Shown here: in pieces, positions 17,383-27,274 of the stretch
How the letters are laid out: each line of letters opens with the position of its first letter
Numbering within the stretch: the first letter of the stretch is position 1
DNA from: Zobellia russellii
GTDB taxonomy: Bacteria; Bacteroidota; Bacteroidia; Flavobacteriales; Flavobacteriaceae
DNA length: 64,000 bases
Assembly: GCF_018728565.1 (NCBI RefSeq)
Contig: NZ_JACSOI010000002.1
Span: 558,001 to 622,000, forward strand
Reading direction: 5' to 3'
Position numbers and translations under genes: made by a program
The notes under the pieces: model-generated
Seen by the model: only the letters and a program-made list of their open reading frames with translations
The model's database searches: none
Told to the model about the DNA's origin: nothing

Positions 17383-20300
17383 ATGTACCTCATTTTTGAT
17401 ACGGAAACCACCGGACTTCCCAAGCGCTGGGACGCCCCAATTACCGATACGGACAACTGGCCACGTTGTATACAGATAGCTTGGCAGTTGCATGATGAAA
17501 TGGGTAATTGTATTGAACATCAAGATTATTTGGTGCGCCCAGACGGATTCAACATACCTTATGATGCCGAGCAAATTCACGGAATTTCTACAGAATTGGC
17601 CGAACAACAAGGTGTTTCCCTTTCGGAGGTTCTAGAGAAGTTCAACATAGCCATGTCCAAAACAAAGTTTATCGTTGGGCAAAATGTTGGTTTTGATGTA
17701 AATATCATGGGGGCGGAATTTCACCGTTTAGGTGTTGAAAACCCATTACAGGAACTTCCGGTCCTGGACACCTGTACGGAGCATACCGCTCAGCTTTGCC
17801 AAATTCCCGGTGGTCGTGGTGGTAAATTTAAGCTACCCACGCTTACGGAACTACACCAACACCTGTTTGGCGAACCTTTTGGCGAAGCGCATAATGCCAC
17901 TGCCGATGTTGAGGCAACTACACGTTGCTTTTTGGAGCTTATTCGTAAGCATCAGTATACTACTGAACAATTAGATGTTCAGCCCGATTATTTCAAGAAT
18001 TTCAACGAGGCCAATCCTCAGGAGATTCAACTTATCGGTTTAAAACACATCAACCTTAAAAAGGCTTCTAAAAAAATAGCCGACGCACTTTGGGAAAAGG
18101 ACACTGGTGGCGTTTCCCAAGAAGAAATTGAGGAAAATTTGGCTACATTGGAGTCGGCCAGTTTTGCTCATTTGCACAACCACACCCAGTTCTCTATTCT
18201 GCAATCTACCACCAGTATTCCGGATTTGATTGCCAACACGGCAAAGGCAAAAATGCCAGCAGTGGCAATGACCGACCACGCCAATATGATGGGGGCCTTC
18301 CATTTTGTAAATGGCGTGCTTAACCACAATAAAGGCGTTGTTGCAAGAAACGAGGCCAATTTAAAGCGCTTCGAAGCAACACAAAACGGTACACTTGAAG
18401 AAGGACAAGAACCGTTGAACGAATTACCGGAACCGGAATTGGAAATTACCCCGATTATAGGTTGCGAATTTCAGGTCTGTGAAGACCACACCAACAAATC
18501 TCAAAAAGACAACGGGTACCAAATTGTTATGCTCGCCAAGAGCAAGAAAGGATACCTAAACTTGGCAAAAATGTCTTCCATTGCCTTTGTAGACGGAAAA
18601 TACTATGTACCTCGAATCGATAAAAAAATTATAGAGCAGTACAAAGAAGACGTTATGGTGCTTACCGGAAACTTATACGGCGAGGTTCCAAGTAAAGTAT
18701 TGAATGTTGGTGAAAACCAAGCTGAAGAAGCCCTTATTTGGTGGAAAGAAACTTTTGGGGATGATCTCTACATTGAAATCATGCGCCATGGCCAAGAAGA
18801 TGAAGACCGGGTAAACCAAGTTCTGATACAGTTTGCCAAAAAGCATAATGTTAAACTCGTAGCCACCAACAACACCTACTATGCCGCTAAGGAAAATGCA
18901 CATGCGCATGATATTCTTTTATGCGTTAAAGACGGCGAAAAACAAGCCACGCCTATAGGCCGTGGTCGTGGGTACAGATACGGATTGCCAAACCAGGAGT
19001 ACTACTTCAAGTCTTCGGACGAGATGAAAGAACTTTTTAAGGACATACCTGAAGCCATAATCAACATTCAGGAAATTGTGGACAAAGTAGAGACATTCAC
19101 CTTGGCCCGGGATGTACTATTACCTGCTTTTGATATTCCCGAGGAATTTCAGTTTGAAGAAGATAAACTGGATGGTGGCAAAAGAGGGGAAAACAAATAC
19201 CTACGCCACATCACCTATGAAGGTGCCAAGAAAAGATATGGCGAAATCACACCTGAAATTGACGAAAGGCTGGATTTTGAGCTTCAAGTAATTGAAAAGA
19301 CAGGCTACCCAGGTTACTTTTTGATCGTAGAGGATTTCATTAGGGCCGCACGTAGTATGGACGTATCGGTTGGTCCTGGTCGTGGCTCGGCTGCAGGTTC
19401 CGCCGTTGCGTATTGTTTATGGATTACAAATTTAGACCCCATTAAGTACGACCTGCTTTTTGAGCGTTTCCTGAATCCGGATCGTGTAAGTATGCCCGAT
19501 ATTGATATTGATTTTGATGATGAGGGCCGTAGCCGGGTAATGGACTATGTAATTGACAAGTACGGATCCAATCAGGTGGCACAAATTATCACCTACGGTA
19601 CCATGGCCGCCAAGTCTTCCATTAGAGATACGGCAAGGGCGTTGGATTTACCTCTGGGCGATGCGGATCGTATGGCAAAGTTGATCCCCAACATGTCCAA
19701 ACTGAAAAAAATTATTGGGATTGACGAAAAAGTGCTTCGCAGCAAATTCAATAGCGAAGAGCTCGAAAAAATAAACGAACTTCTTAATATTTCCGAAGGG
19801 GACGGGCTAGAATCCGAAACCTTGAACCAAGCATATATCTTAGAGGGTTCAGTTCGTAATACCGGAATTCATGCCTGTGGGGTGATTATTACCCCAGATG
19901 ATATTACCAAGTTCGTACCTGTGGCTTTGGCCAAAGATTCGGACATGTACTGTACCCAGTTTGACAACTCCGTTGTGGAAGATGCGGGATTGCTGAAAAT
20001 GGATTTCTTGGGATTAAAAACGCTGACCTTGATCAAGGACACCGTTAAAATCGTAAAGGCAAAACATGGTATTGAGCTAGACCCAGAGAATTTTCCGCTT
20101 GACGATGTAAAAACATACGAGCTCTTTCAACGAGGGGAAACAGTTGGTGTGTTCCAATACGAATCCCCCGGTATGCAAAAACACATGCGCTCATTAAAGC
20201 CAACGGTTTTTGCTGATCTAATTGCTATGAACGCCCTGTACCGCCCAGGCCCAATGGAATATATACCTAGCTTCATTGCTCGTAAACACGGTACAGAAGA

Positions 20301-21819
20301 AATTGTATATGATTTGGATGCTTGTGAAGAGTATCTGGCGGAAACCTACGGAATTACCGTGTACCAAGAGCAGGTGATGCTCCTTTCTCAAAAATTGGCC
20401 GACTTTACCAAAGGTGAGGCCGATGTTTTGCGTAAAGCCATGGGTAAAAAGCAAAAGCACGTTCTGGATAAAATGAAGCCCAAGTTCATTGAACAAGCTT
20501 CAGCAAAAGGGCATGCCGTAGACAAATTGGAAAAAATCTGGAAAGACTGGGAAGCCTTTGCTGCCTACGCCTTTAACAAATCGCACTCTACCTGTTACGC
20601 TTGGATTGCGTACCAAACTGCCTATTGCAAGGCCCACTACCCTGCCGAATATATGGCCGCGGTATTGAGTAACAACATGAACGATATTAAACAGGTTACA
20701 TTTTTCATGGAAGAATGTAAGCGCATGGGCTTAGATGTACTTGGACCAGATGTAAACGAATCTTACTACAAATTTGCCGTAAACGATGCCGGTGCTGTGC
20801 GTTTTGGTATGGGTGCGGTAAAAGGAGTTGGCCGTGGCGCTGTGGAAACCATTGTAGAGAACAGAAAAGAAGAAGGCCCGTTCAAGTCGGTTTTTGATTT
20901 CGCAAAGCGAATAGATTTACGTGCTGCCAATAAAAAGGCGTTTGAAAGTTTAGCCGTTGCCGGCGGATTTGATTCTTTTGGAGACACCCACAGGGCTCAG
21001 TACTTTCATGATGAGGGTGATGGGGTTACCTTTCTGGAAAAAACCATAAAATATGGTGCCAAGTTTCAAGAAAGCGAAAACTCAAGTCAGGTTAGTCTTT
21101 TTGGTGATGCCAGCGAAGTACAGATACCGGAACCCGTAGTTCCTCCATGTGAGGAATGGGGCACCATGGAAAAACTCCGCAGGGAAAAAGAAGTGGTGGG
21201 TATTTACATTTCAGGTCACCCGTTAGATGATTTTAAAACTGAAATAGATGCCTTTTGCAACGCATCCCTTTCGGATTTGAGCGATCTGCAAAACGTTGTC
21301 AATCGGGAGTTGGCTTTTGCCGGTGTTATTACTGACGTACAGCACCGCGTATCCAAAAACGGAAAAGGCTGGGCCGCATTTACTGTTGAGGATTATTCGG
21401 AATCGCACGAGTTCAGGATATTTGGCGAAGAATACCTTAAGTTCAGACATTTCTTGATGATCAATTCCTTCGCCTATATCAAGGTATTCGTAAAAGATGG
21501 ATGGACCAACCGAGAAACCGGCAAAAAAGGAGACCCGCGTATTCAGTTCAATAGTTTTATGCTTTTACAGGAGGTGATGGAAGCTTACGCCAAGAAACTC
21601 ACCATTAAACTGAATATAGATGACCTTAAAGAGAAAGATGTAATTCAACTTAGGGACACCCTTACCGCTTATCCGGGTAACCACCCGCTTAACTTTATTG
21701 TTTATGAAATGCAAGAAGAAATTAAAGTAAGCTTAACTTGCCGAAAACAAAAAGTACAGATCAATAGTGAGCTATTGGCGGATTTAATGAAGAATGACGT
21801 ACATTATAAACTCAATTAG
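17383..21819 (+). CDS. dnaE: DNA polymerase III alpha subunit with fused N-terminal proofreading exonuclease
   Basis: This 1478-residue replicase subunit carries its own DnaQ-like 3'-5' exonuclease at residues 1-190: D6/E8 in FDTET, D105 in NVGFDV and H170/D175 in HNATAD form a full DEDDh set. A PHP domain starts near 262 with the intact HLHNH triad (263-267). The polymerase palm follows; D706 and D708 in MPDIDIDFD match the first two catalytic aspartates of E. coli DnaE. After the finger and HhH regions an OB fold lies at about 1310-1390 (AFAGVITDVQHRV). Most bacterial DnaE proteins are about 1150-1200 residues and use a separate epsilon protein. The fusion is, as I recall, seen in flavobacteria, so it is not a cloning oddity. 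Confidence 0.97.
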   Translation: MYLIFDTETTGLPKRWDAPITDTDNWPRCIQIAWQLHDEMGNCIEHQDYLVRPDGFNIPYDAEQIHGISTELAEQQGVSLSEVLEKFNIAMSKTKFIVGQNVGFDVNIMGAEFHRLGVENPLQELPVLDTCTEHTAQLCQIPGGRGGKFKLPTLTELHQHLFGEPFGEAHNATADVEATTRCFLELIRKHQYTTEQLDVQPDYFKNFNEANPQEIQLIGLKHINLKKASKKIADALWEKDTGGVSQEEIEENLATLESASFAHLHNHTQFSILQSTTSIPDLIANTAKAKMPAVAMTDHANMMGAFHFVNGVLNHNKGVVARNEANLKRFEATQNGTLEEGQEPLNELPEPELEITPIIGCEFQVCEDHTNKSQKDNGYQIVMLAKSKKGYLNLAKMSSIAFVDGKYYVPRIDKKIIEQYKEDVMVLTGNLYGEVPSKVLNVGENQAEEALIWWKETFGDDLYIEIMRHGQEDEDRVNQVLIQFAKKHNVKLVATNNTYYAAKENAHAHDILLCVKDGEKQATPIGRGRGYRYGLPNQEYYFKSSDEMKELFKDIPEAIINIQEIVDKVETFTLARDVLLPAFDIPEEFQFEEDKLDGGKRGENKYLRHITYEGAKKRYGEITPEIDERLDFELQVIEKTGYPGYFLIVEDFIRAARSMDVSVGPGRGSAAGSAVAYCLWITNLDPIKYDLLFERFLNPDRVSMPDIDIDFDDEGRSRVMDYVIDKYGSNQVAQIITYGTMAAKSSIRDTARALDLPLGDADRMAKLIPNMSKLKKIIGIDEKVLRSKFNSEELEKINELLNISEGDGLESETLNQAYILEGSVRNTGIHACGVIITPDDITKFVPVALAKDSDMYCTQFDNSVVEDAGLLKMDFLGLKTLTLIKDTVKIVKAKHGIELDPENFPLDDVKTYELFQRGETVGVFQYESPGMQKHMRSLKPTVFADLIAMNALYRPGPMEYIPSFIARKHGTEEIVYDLDACEEYLAETYGITVYQEQVMLLSQKLADFTKGEADVLRKAMGKKQKHVLDKMKPKFIEQASAKGHAVDKLEKIWKDWEAFAAYAFNKSHSTCYAWIAYQTAYCKAHYPAEYMAAVLSNNMNDIKQVTFFMEECKRMGLDVLGPDVNESYYKFAVNDAGAVRFGMGAVKGVGRGAVETIVENRKEEGPFKSVFDFAKRIDLRAANKKAFESLAVAGGFDSFGDTHRAQYFHDEGDGVTFLEKTIKYGAKFQESENSSQVSLFGDASEVQIPEPVVPPCEEWGTMEKLRREKEVVGIYISGHPLDDFKTEIDAFCNASLSDLSDLQNVVNRELAFAGVITDVQHRVSKNGKGWAAFTVEDYSESHEFRIFGEEYLKFRHFLMINSFAYIKVFVKDGWTNRETGKKGDPRIQFNSFMLLQEVMEAYAKKLTIKLNIDDLKEKDVIQLRDTLTAYPGNHPLNFIVYEMQEEIKVSLTCRKQKVQINSELLADLMKNDVHYKLN

Positions 21820-21928
21820 CCCAGTGTACTACCTCCCTGAATATGAATTCTGGACCCTATAAATTAGATTGATAACACAATAGCTAAAACCAATGTATCG
21901 TTAGTAAGGAAACCGTTAGATATTTGAC

Positions 21929-21936
21929 TAACTTTG
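21929..21936 (+). promoter_or_regulatory. -7 promoter element of trxA
   Basis: TAACTTTG matches TAnnTTTG and puts the transcript start near 21942, about 18 nt before the trxA ATG. The -33 box is not obvious. A purine-rich leader with no Shine-Dalgarno follows. Confidence 0.5.
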
Positions 21937-21960
21937 CATAATATATAAAAACATAAAATC

Positions 21961-22278
21961 ATGGCATTAGAAATAACAGACGCTACTTTTGATGAAGTAG
22001 TATTAAAAAGCGATAAACCTGTAGTAGTTGATTTTTGGGCAGCATGGTGTGGACCATGTAGAATGGTAGGGCCTATCATTGAAGAAGTTAGCTCTGAATA
22101 CGAAGGTAAAGCCGTTGTTGGTAAAGTTGATGTTGATGCAAATCAAGAATTTGCCGCCAAATACGGTGTACGTAACATTCCAACTGTATTGGTATTCAAA
22201 AATGGTGAAATCATTAACCGTCAAGTTGGTGTATCTCCTAAGAAAGTATATACAGACGCGATTGACGCTGCTTTATAA
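21961..22278 (+). CDS. trxA: Thioredoxin
   Basis: A 105-residue cytoplasmic thioredoxin that reduces disulfides in client proteins with electrons from thioredoxin reductase. The redox motif WCGPC sits at residues 29-33 (C30, C33) after VVVDFWAA. The cis-proline segment is RNIPTVLVFKNG, and the length is standard. It is monocistronic: promoter element at 21929 and a strong terminator at 22306. Confidence 0.97.
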   Translation: MALEITDATFDEVVLKSDKPVVVDFWAAWCGPCRMVGPIIEEVSSEYEGKAVVGKVDVDANQEFAAKYGVRNIPTVLVFKNGEIINRQVGVSPKKVYTDAIDAAL

Positions 22279-22305
22279 TATATTCCTCTCTATTGAGGAG
22301 AACAA

Positions 22306-22337
22306 TAAAAAAATCCTGCTTTTAGCGGGATTTTTTT
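22306..22337 (+). terminator. Rho-independent terminator of trxA
   Basis: AATCCTGC and GCGGGATT pair with one wobble around a TTTTA loop (22312-22332), with an A-run before and T-run after. It ends the trxA transcript; the flanking A and T runs could make it work from either side. Confidence 0.85.
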
Positions 22338-22397
22338 ATACCCTAAACCCAAGTTCCCGTCCTGATAAAGTTCCGGTTTAATGCCTATCTTAGTAAC

Positions 22398-23327
22398 ATG
22401 AACCTGCAATCCGAATTAAACAAAACATCACTTTTCCAAAATCTAGAGCTCTTGGCCAATCAGGTTGTGGAAGGCTTCATAAGTGGCATTCACAGAAGTC
22501 CGTTTCATGGTTTTTCGGCAGAGTTTGCAGAGCATAAAATCTATAACGCCGGCGAAAGCACAAAACATATAGATTGGAAACTTTTCGCCAAGACAGATAA
22601 ACTGTACACCAAACGATACGAAGAAGAGACCAATTTGAGATGCCATATGATTTTGGATAGCTCGGCCTCTATGTACTATCCGCGGACAAAGGACCTGTCG
22701 GTTACAAATTTGAACAAAATAGGTTTTGGGGTATTGGCCATAGCGGCGCTCATGAACATCCTTAAAAGGCAAAGAGACGCTGTTGGGCTAAGTGTTTATT
22801 CGGACAACTATAATTTTTATGCCCCGGAAAAGGGTAGTGAACGGCACCACCAAATGTTATTGGCCAAACTAAGTGAACTGAGCCAAGACACCAAACCCGC
22901 ACAGCAGACAGAAACCTACACCTATTTACACCAAATAGCGGAGAACATTAAGAGAAGAAGCCTAATTTTTCTTTTTACGGATATGTTCCAAACTTCTGAA
23001 GACGACGAAAAAATTTTTGAAGCCCTTAGACATTTAAAATACAACAAGCACGAAGTGGTGTTATTTCACCTCATGGACAAGTCTAAAGAATACCATTTTG
23101 ATTTTGACAATACTCCAAAACGCTTTTTAGATGTGGAGACCGGAGAACATATAGATTTGTATTCCAGTAACATAAAAGAATCCTACGAACGTAGTGTTCG
23201 CTCCTATTTTGAAGATTTAAAATTAAAATGCGCTCAATACAAAATTAAATATGTGGAAATTGATGTAAAGGGCAACTTCTCCCAAATACTCAACACCTAT
23301 TTAACGGAACGAAAGAAATTCATATAA
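22398..23327 (+). CDS. DUF58 (von Willebrand-like) domain protein
   Basis: The 309-residue protein contains the DUF58 signature GFSAEFAEHKIYNAGES followed by IDWKLFAKTDKLYTKRYEEE at about residues 37-75, and a MIDAS-like DSSASMYYP motif near 88. Such proteins usually pair with a MoxR AAA+ ATPase and Bat proteins in chaperone or metal-insertion roles. None of those partners lies within the window, so this copy stands alone between trxA and tRNA-Asp. No signal peptide or membrane span is seen, so it should be cytoplasmic. A TATCTTAG element 4 nt before the ATG is one base off the -7 consensus and may indicate a nearly leaderless transcript. Confidence 0.88.
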   Translation: MNLQSELNKTSLFQNLELLANQVVEGFISGIHRSPFHGFSAEFAEHKIYNAGESTKHIDWKLFAKTDKLYTKRYEEETNLRCHMILDSSASMYYPRTKDLSVTNLNKIGFGVLAIAALMNILKRQRDAVGLSVYSDNYNFYAPEKGSERHHQMLLAKLSELSQDTKPAQQTETYTYLHQIAENIKRRSLIFLFTDMFQTSEDDEKIFEALRHLKYNKHEVVLFHLMDKSKEYHFDFDNTPKRFLDVETGEHIDLYSSNIKESYERSVRSYFEDLKLKCAQYKIKYVEIDVKGNFSQILNTYLTERKKFI

Positions 23328-23351
23328 AGCTGAAAAATTTATTGAAAATTG

Positions 23352-23382
23352 TTTGTGCAATTGAAAATGCGGTGTATATTTG
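23352..23382 (+). promoter_or_regulatory. Promoter of tRNA-Asp (TTTG-N19-TATATTTG)
   Basis: TTTG at 23352-23355 and TATATTTG at 23375-23382 are separated by exactly 19 bp, a perfect match to the Bacteroidota housekeeping sigma consensus. The start of the mature tRNA is 17 bp downstream. This is the cleanest promoter in the window and helps fix the phylum. Confidence 0.85.
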
Positions 23383-23399
23383 CACTCGCTAAACGCCAC

Positions 23400-23473
23400 G
23401 GTCTGGTAGTTCAGTTGGTTAGAATACCTGCCTGTCACGCAGGGGGTCGCGGGTTCGAGTCCCGTCCAGACCG
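23400..23473 (+). tRNA. tRNA-Asp (GTC anticodon)
   Basis: A full cloverleaf folds by eye. The acceptor arms GGTCTGG and CCAGACC pair perfectly, with discriminator G at 23473. The anticodon stem CCTGC/GCAGG encloses loop CTGTCAC with anticodon GTC at 23434-23436. The T arm is GCGGG-TTCGAGT-CCCGT. No CCA is encoded (the sequence reads GCG after the acceptor). It has its own promoter and terminator. Confidence 0.96.
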
Positions 23474-23480
23474 CGAAAAG

Positions 23481-23507
23481 CCTTCAACGCAAGTTGGAGG
23501 TTTTTTT
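23481..23507 (+). terminator. Rho-independent terminator of tRNA-Asp
   Basis: CCTTCAAC/GTTGGAGG stem (one T-G wobble) with GCAA tetraloop at 23489-23492, then seven T. It begins 8 bp after the mature tRNA end. Confidence 0.85.
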
Positions 23508-23664
23508 AGTTTTAAGTATCACCCCTCCTTTCTCCCCCTAAAATAGTCTTTCCTCAAAAATTAAAGCGACAACTTTATTGGGTATCAAACAAAAAAAGAC
23601 CACAACAAAAATGCCATGGTCTATTCTTATACGTCTTAAAAGAAACGTGCTTTATTAGTTACAC

Positions 23665-26600
23665 CTATTCCTTTATTATTTTAAAACTCCATTCGAGCTC
23701 GTTTTGAATCACTTTAACTATATAGATAGCATCAGGATATGCCGAAAGGTCTAACTCGGGCTCTGCGTCATCCGTTTGTAAGGAGAGTAATACATGTCCA
23801 GAAAAATCGGCCACAACAATATCTTTTTCGCCTTCTACAATTCCGGTTATCCTAAAGTTACCTACAGTTGGATTAGGATGAACGTATGCAGGCTGAGTAA
23901 CTCTAGCCCTCACATTATTATCCATTGATACATAAGACTTGGAAGCCAAATCTCCAGAGCCCGTTGCCGCACTTTCTTCTTCAAACAAGGACAGTACTTG
24001 CTGCTTGGTAAGTGCCGTACTGAACAACTGCACTGCATCAATACCGCCTTTAAAATATTCCTTGCCCCATCCGGACCATCCTATCCAAGCTACATTCCTA
24101 TCTTTTAAAGTACCTGAGAGCGCCTCACTGTGCACGTTTTCCCCGTTTATATACCAACGCATATCACTACCATCATAAGTACAGGTAACCATTTGCCACA
24201 CATCATTTTTAATAACTCCCTTACTTATTAATTTTCTTCGGTTCTCCTGTGTAGTTACCTTAAAACCAAGTTTACCCCGGTTAACGAACATCATAAATCC
24301 TCCAGAAGTAGTACTACCTACGATTCCTTGGTAACTACCTTCTGCATTGCTAGGATTTACCCAAGCCGAAACCGAAAAGCCCTCCTGTAAATTATCATCT
24401 AGATTTGGCAGACGAATGTGGTCATCAATTCCATCAAACCACAAAGCCCCTTCTATTTGACCACTTACTTTATCCTTATCAAAAGTTAATCCGTCCTGAA
24501 GCACACCCGTGCGTCCAAGTCCGCTCGTATCACCCGCACTCACCCCATTCAATTCATCCAACGGCCAATGCCCCACTAAGTCAGGTATACTTTCATCTTT
24601 ACTATCGGCAACAGGTGGTACCTCTACCTCTTCTTGCGTCCCTAAAATTTCAATAGCATTAATAATAGGATGCCTAACACCCCCATCTAAAGGCAGTGAA
24701 GAGAAATCTATCTCTAATTGTCCATCGGAAACATTTACCGTGTACGCCTTAGTAAGCACAGTCTCCGCTCCAACTTGAGCAAAAACATCTAGGTTGTCCT
24801 CTACCAATACACCCTCTAGGTTTACGTCAAAAACTCTTTTACCTACACCTCCGGAACCTCCTCCGGTAGCACCAAACCACAACTCGGCAAAATGAAGCTT
24901 TACCGTATACTCTCCGTTTTTCAATGGAATATTATAACTCATTACCTGGGAACGGCTAAATCTGAATTTTTTGAACGGATCATCAAGACCGGTTTGAGGT
25001 CTATTCAACGTAAAGCCTTCATCATAGTAAGCATCTGCCAAGAACGTATCTCCTTTGTAAGTTGTTGCCTGTCCACCAGAGTTAATGCGAAGGGCAAAAT
25101 TGACATCCGAATCAGTATCCGTATCCGTCTCATCAGTATCTACATCATCCTCATCAACAAGATTTTCTGTTCTAATTCTATACGCCCAACCTTTGGTCCG
25201 GTCATTATTGGGTACAGTTGGTGTTTTCATAGCCCCAGAGCTATTTGTTGTGATATTCTCCGAGGAAATCCAACCTCCATTGTTCACATCCCACCATTGA
25301 AACTGATAGGTCTTTGACGGTTGTAAGTTCTTTAATGTGGGCAGCGCTTTAGCGTTCTTTCTAGAGTCTGCCGTAAAAAAACCAAGTGCGAACGATTTGT
25401 CCTTGGACACAGATAAGGTGTGCAAGTAGTCCTGACTATCACTTAAATGAGTATCCGCAGCAGGCACCAATTGACTGTAATCATGCCCCTTGTCCAATAC
25501 AAAATCTTTTAAATGCCCCATAGACTGGGATTCAAACGCGTTAAGCGCGCTAACCTGAGGCTCATTAACAGGCACAACGGTAGCTCCTCCAGACCTTGAG
25601 GTAGAACTTGCCGCACCAGCGTACCACGCATCTCCCCAAGCATGGCCCGCCAGACCACCACTTAGCACGGAACCGTACATTTGCATTTGCGCCATGCTGG
25701 TGTCATCCATTCCCGGATTGATTTCGTTCATGGAATGCAGACCCCAACCTGGATAAAACGGTTCTAAATTTAAGGCAGGTTTAGTTGTTCTTCCGTGATA
25801 AATATCCCGCAACCAAGAGTGCATGGTCTCATCCCTCTCGGCATTACTCACATTTTGAATATCAAGTGCAGTAGGTATATCCCGTTCCCAATTCTTTAAT
25901 GTTGTATTGTATGACATTGCGGTCCTAGGCTGACCATAGGGCATTTTATACCCTCCAATTTTTTTGTTAAGTTCACTATTTGCGTGTTTGACCAATTTTA
26001 ACCACTCTGGATATACATTTCCCGAGTTGGTATCATGGTGCACCCAACTAAAAATCATATTGTAACATCCATATCGCGCCCACAGATAGCGGATATAATT
26101 GTAAAACGCATTTTTCTCTACCTGAGAACGAAATGGCCATCGTTCATGTCTTCTTATGGATTCGAACAAGGTTACAAATCCTTGCTCTGACAGGAATTGC
26201 ATCCGCTGGTCTACGGACTGCCAATATTTTGGGTCAATTTTTTGATAATCCGCTTCCGGAAGTTTATCGGTTATGGATTGCCCTCTAGTCTTCAATTCAA
26301 AAGGAGTCTCACCATTAGGTGCAATTTTCTCACCCCAAGTCTCACTGGCCCACAATCCGCTTTCTTTACCCGGGCGATCCAAATTTCTTCCTAACTGTTC
26401 CAAATAGGTATCATCCGGAAAACTTGCAATAACGTTAAGCCCGTTGAAGCCTTGTTTTTTTCTTGCTGAAATATAATCCTTAAACGATATACCGGAAATG
26501 TCATTAGCACGATCAAAACCAAATACTGCAGTCAATGCGGACCAAGACGTATCGGCTGTGAAAAAGAAGGGAGTACCATCTGCATACTCTAAAGTTCGTT

Positions 26601-27057
26601 TGTTAGGGGCCACCCTGATAAATCCGCGATTATTGGGATTGCTACTCACGTCTGCAATAGATGCACTAAACGTTCCGCTTTTACCAATAAAACCACGGTC
26701 AGATTTTGTAACGGTCTCGTCTAGCACTTTCCAAGACCAGTTACCGGGCGAAGTAGCCACCAAACGACCACGAAATACATTTCCGCCATCCCAAAATACG
26801 GGAATACGATATGCCTCACCGGCCGAACCTTCTTTTTTTAGCTCAACCCACACATCCACTTCCATGTAAGGGTTGCTATATTGCTGTTGGCTGTTGAATT
26901 CTATTTCAACAACCTCCATGACCGAGAAATTAGTTTTTTGGGCAAATACACTTGCACCTGTACAGCTCAAGAGCATTACCAATAAAACAATTCTACCTAG
27001 GAAAAAATTTTGCTTGTAAAAGGGTTTACTTTTAAAGTAATCAATAAATGAAGTCAT
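23665..27057 (-). CDS. Secreted DUF5060/DUF4038 glycoside-hydrolase-like enzyme with malectin, LamG and T9SS C-terminal domains
   Basis: I start the gene at the ATG at 27057 (1130 residues): a further 19 codons upstream are open, but this start gives a signal peptide (FLGRIVLLVMLLSCTGASVFAQ). DUF5060 follows at about 45-135 (PVFWDGGNVFRGR, SPGNWSW). The DUF4038 apiosidase-like TIM barrel starts near 140 (FIRVAPNKRTLEYADGTPFF) and includes FTADTSWSAL and RHERWPFRSQ. An acidic Asp/Thr linker precedes a malectin domain at about 650-810 (YTVKLHFAELWFG) and a LamG domain at about 828-1020 (LVGHWPLDELNGV, FDGIDDHIRLP). A type A T9SS sorting domain (VHPNPTVGNFRITG) closes the protein. I infer an extracellular glycanase; apiose or rhamnogalacturonan substrates are only guesses. 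Confidence 0.88.
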   Translation of the reverse strand: MTSFIDYFKSKPFYKQNFFLGRIVLLVMLLSCTGASVFAQKTNFSVMEVVEIEFNSQQQYSNPYMEVDVWVELKKEGSAGEAYRIPVFWDGGNVFRGRLVATSPGNWSWKVLDETVTKSDRGFIGKSGTFSASIADVSSNPNNRGFIRVAPNKRTLEYADGTPFFFTADTSWSALTAVFGFDRANDISGISFKDYISARKKQGFNGLNVIASFPDDTYLEQLGRNLDRPGKESGLWASETWGEKIAPNGETPFELKTRGQSITDKLPEADYQKIDPKYWQSVDQRMQFLSEQGFVTLFESIRRHERWPFRSQVEKNAFYNYIRYLWARYGCYNMIFSWVHHDTNSGNVYPEWLKLVKHANSELNKKIGGYKMPYGQPRTAMSYNTTLKNWERDIPTALDIQNVSNAERDETMHSWLRDIYHGRTTKPALNLEPFYPGWGLHSMNEINPGMDDTSMAQMQMYGSVLSGGLAGHAWGDAWYAGAASSTSRSGGATVVPVNEPQVSALNAFESQSMGHLKDFVLDKGHDYSQLVPAADTHLSDSQDYLHTLSVSKDKSFALGFFTADSRKNAKALPTLKNLQPSKTYQFQWWDVNNGGWISSENITTNSSGAMKTPTVPNNDRTKGWAYRIRTENLVDEDDVDTDETDTDTDSDVNFALRINSGGQATTYKGDTFLADAYYDEGFTLNRPQTGLDDPFKKFRFSRSQVMSYNIPLKNGEYTVKLHFAELWFGATGGGSGGVGKRVFDVNLEGVLVEDNLDVFAQVGAETVLTKAYTVNVSDGQLEIDFSSLPLDGGVRHPIINAIEILGTQEEVEVPPVADSKDESIPDLVGHWPLDELNGVSAGDTSGLGRTGVLQDGLTFDKDKVSGQIEGALWFDGIDDHIRLPNLDDNLQEGFSVSAWVNPSNAEGSYQGIVGSTTSGGFMMFVNRGKLGFKVTTQENRRKLISKGVIKNDVWQMVTCTYDGSDMRWYINGENVHSEALSGTLKDRNVAWIGWSGWGKEYFKGGIDAVQLFSTALTKQQVLSLFEEESAATGSGDLASKSYVSMDNNVRARVTQPAYVHPNPTVGNFRITGIVEGEKDIVVADFSGHVLLSLQTDDAEPELDLSAYPDAIYIVKVIQNELEWSFKIIKE

Positions 27058-27274
27058 GGGGAATGGGGGATTTTGAATAATATGTCCGTAACAATACACA
27101 TACGTATGAATCACAGATTTTAGATGTCACTCATCGATATATTTTGCATTTTAACGATTCTAACGCACAGTAGAACTTTTTATTGTGTGAATCATCAGTA
27201 TTAAAGACCAAACCCACAAATTTGACAATCCCCCAATCATCTCCTCTGCAGGCCGGTCTTACTCTTTATAACTT

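Noticed and set aside
23400-23473. tRNA-Asp as an integration site for a mobile element
   Set aside because: I found no second copy of the tRNA 3' end and no integrase or phage gene on either side.
23349-23546. 65-codon open frame spanning the tRNA-Asp
   Set aside because: It reads straight through the tRNA gene and its terminator, so it is a chance frame.
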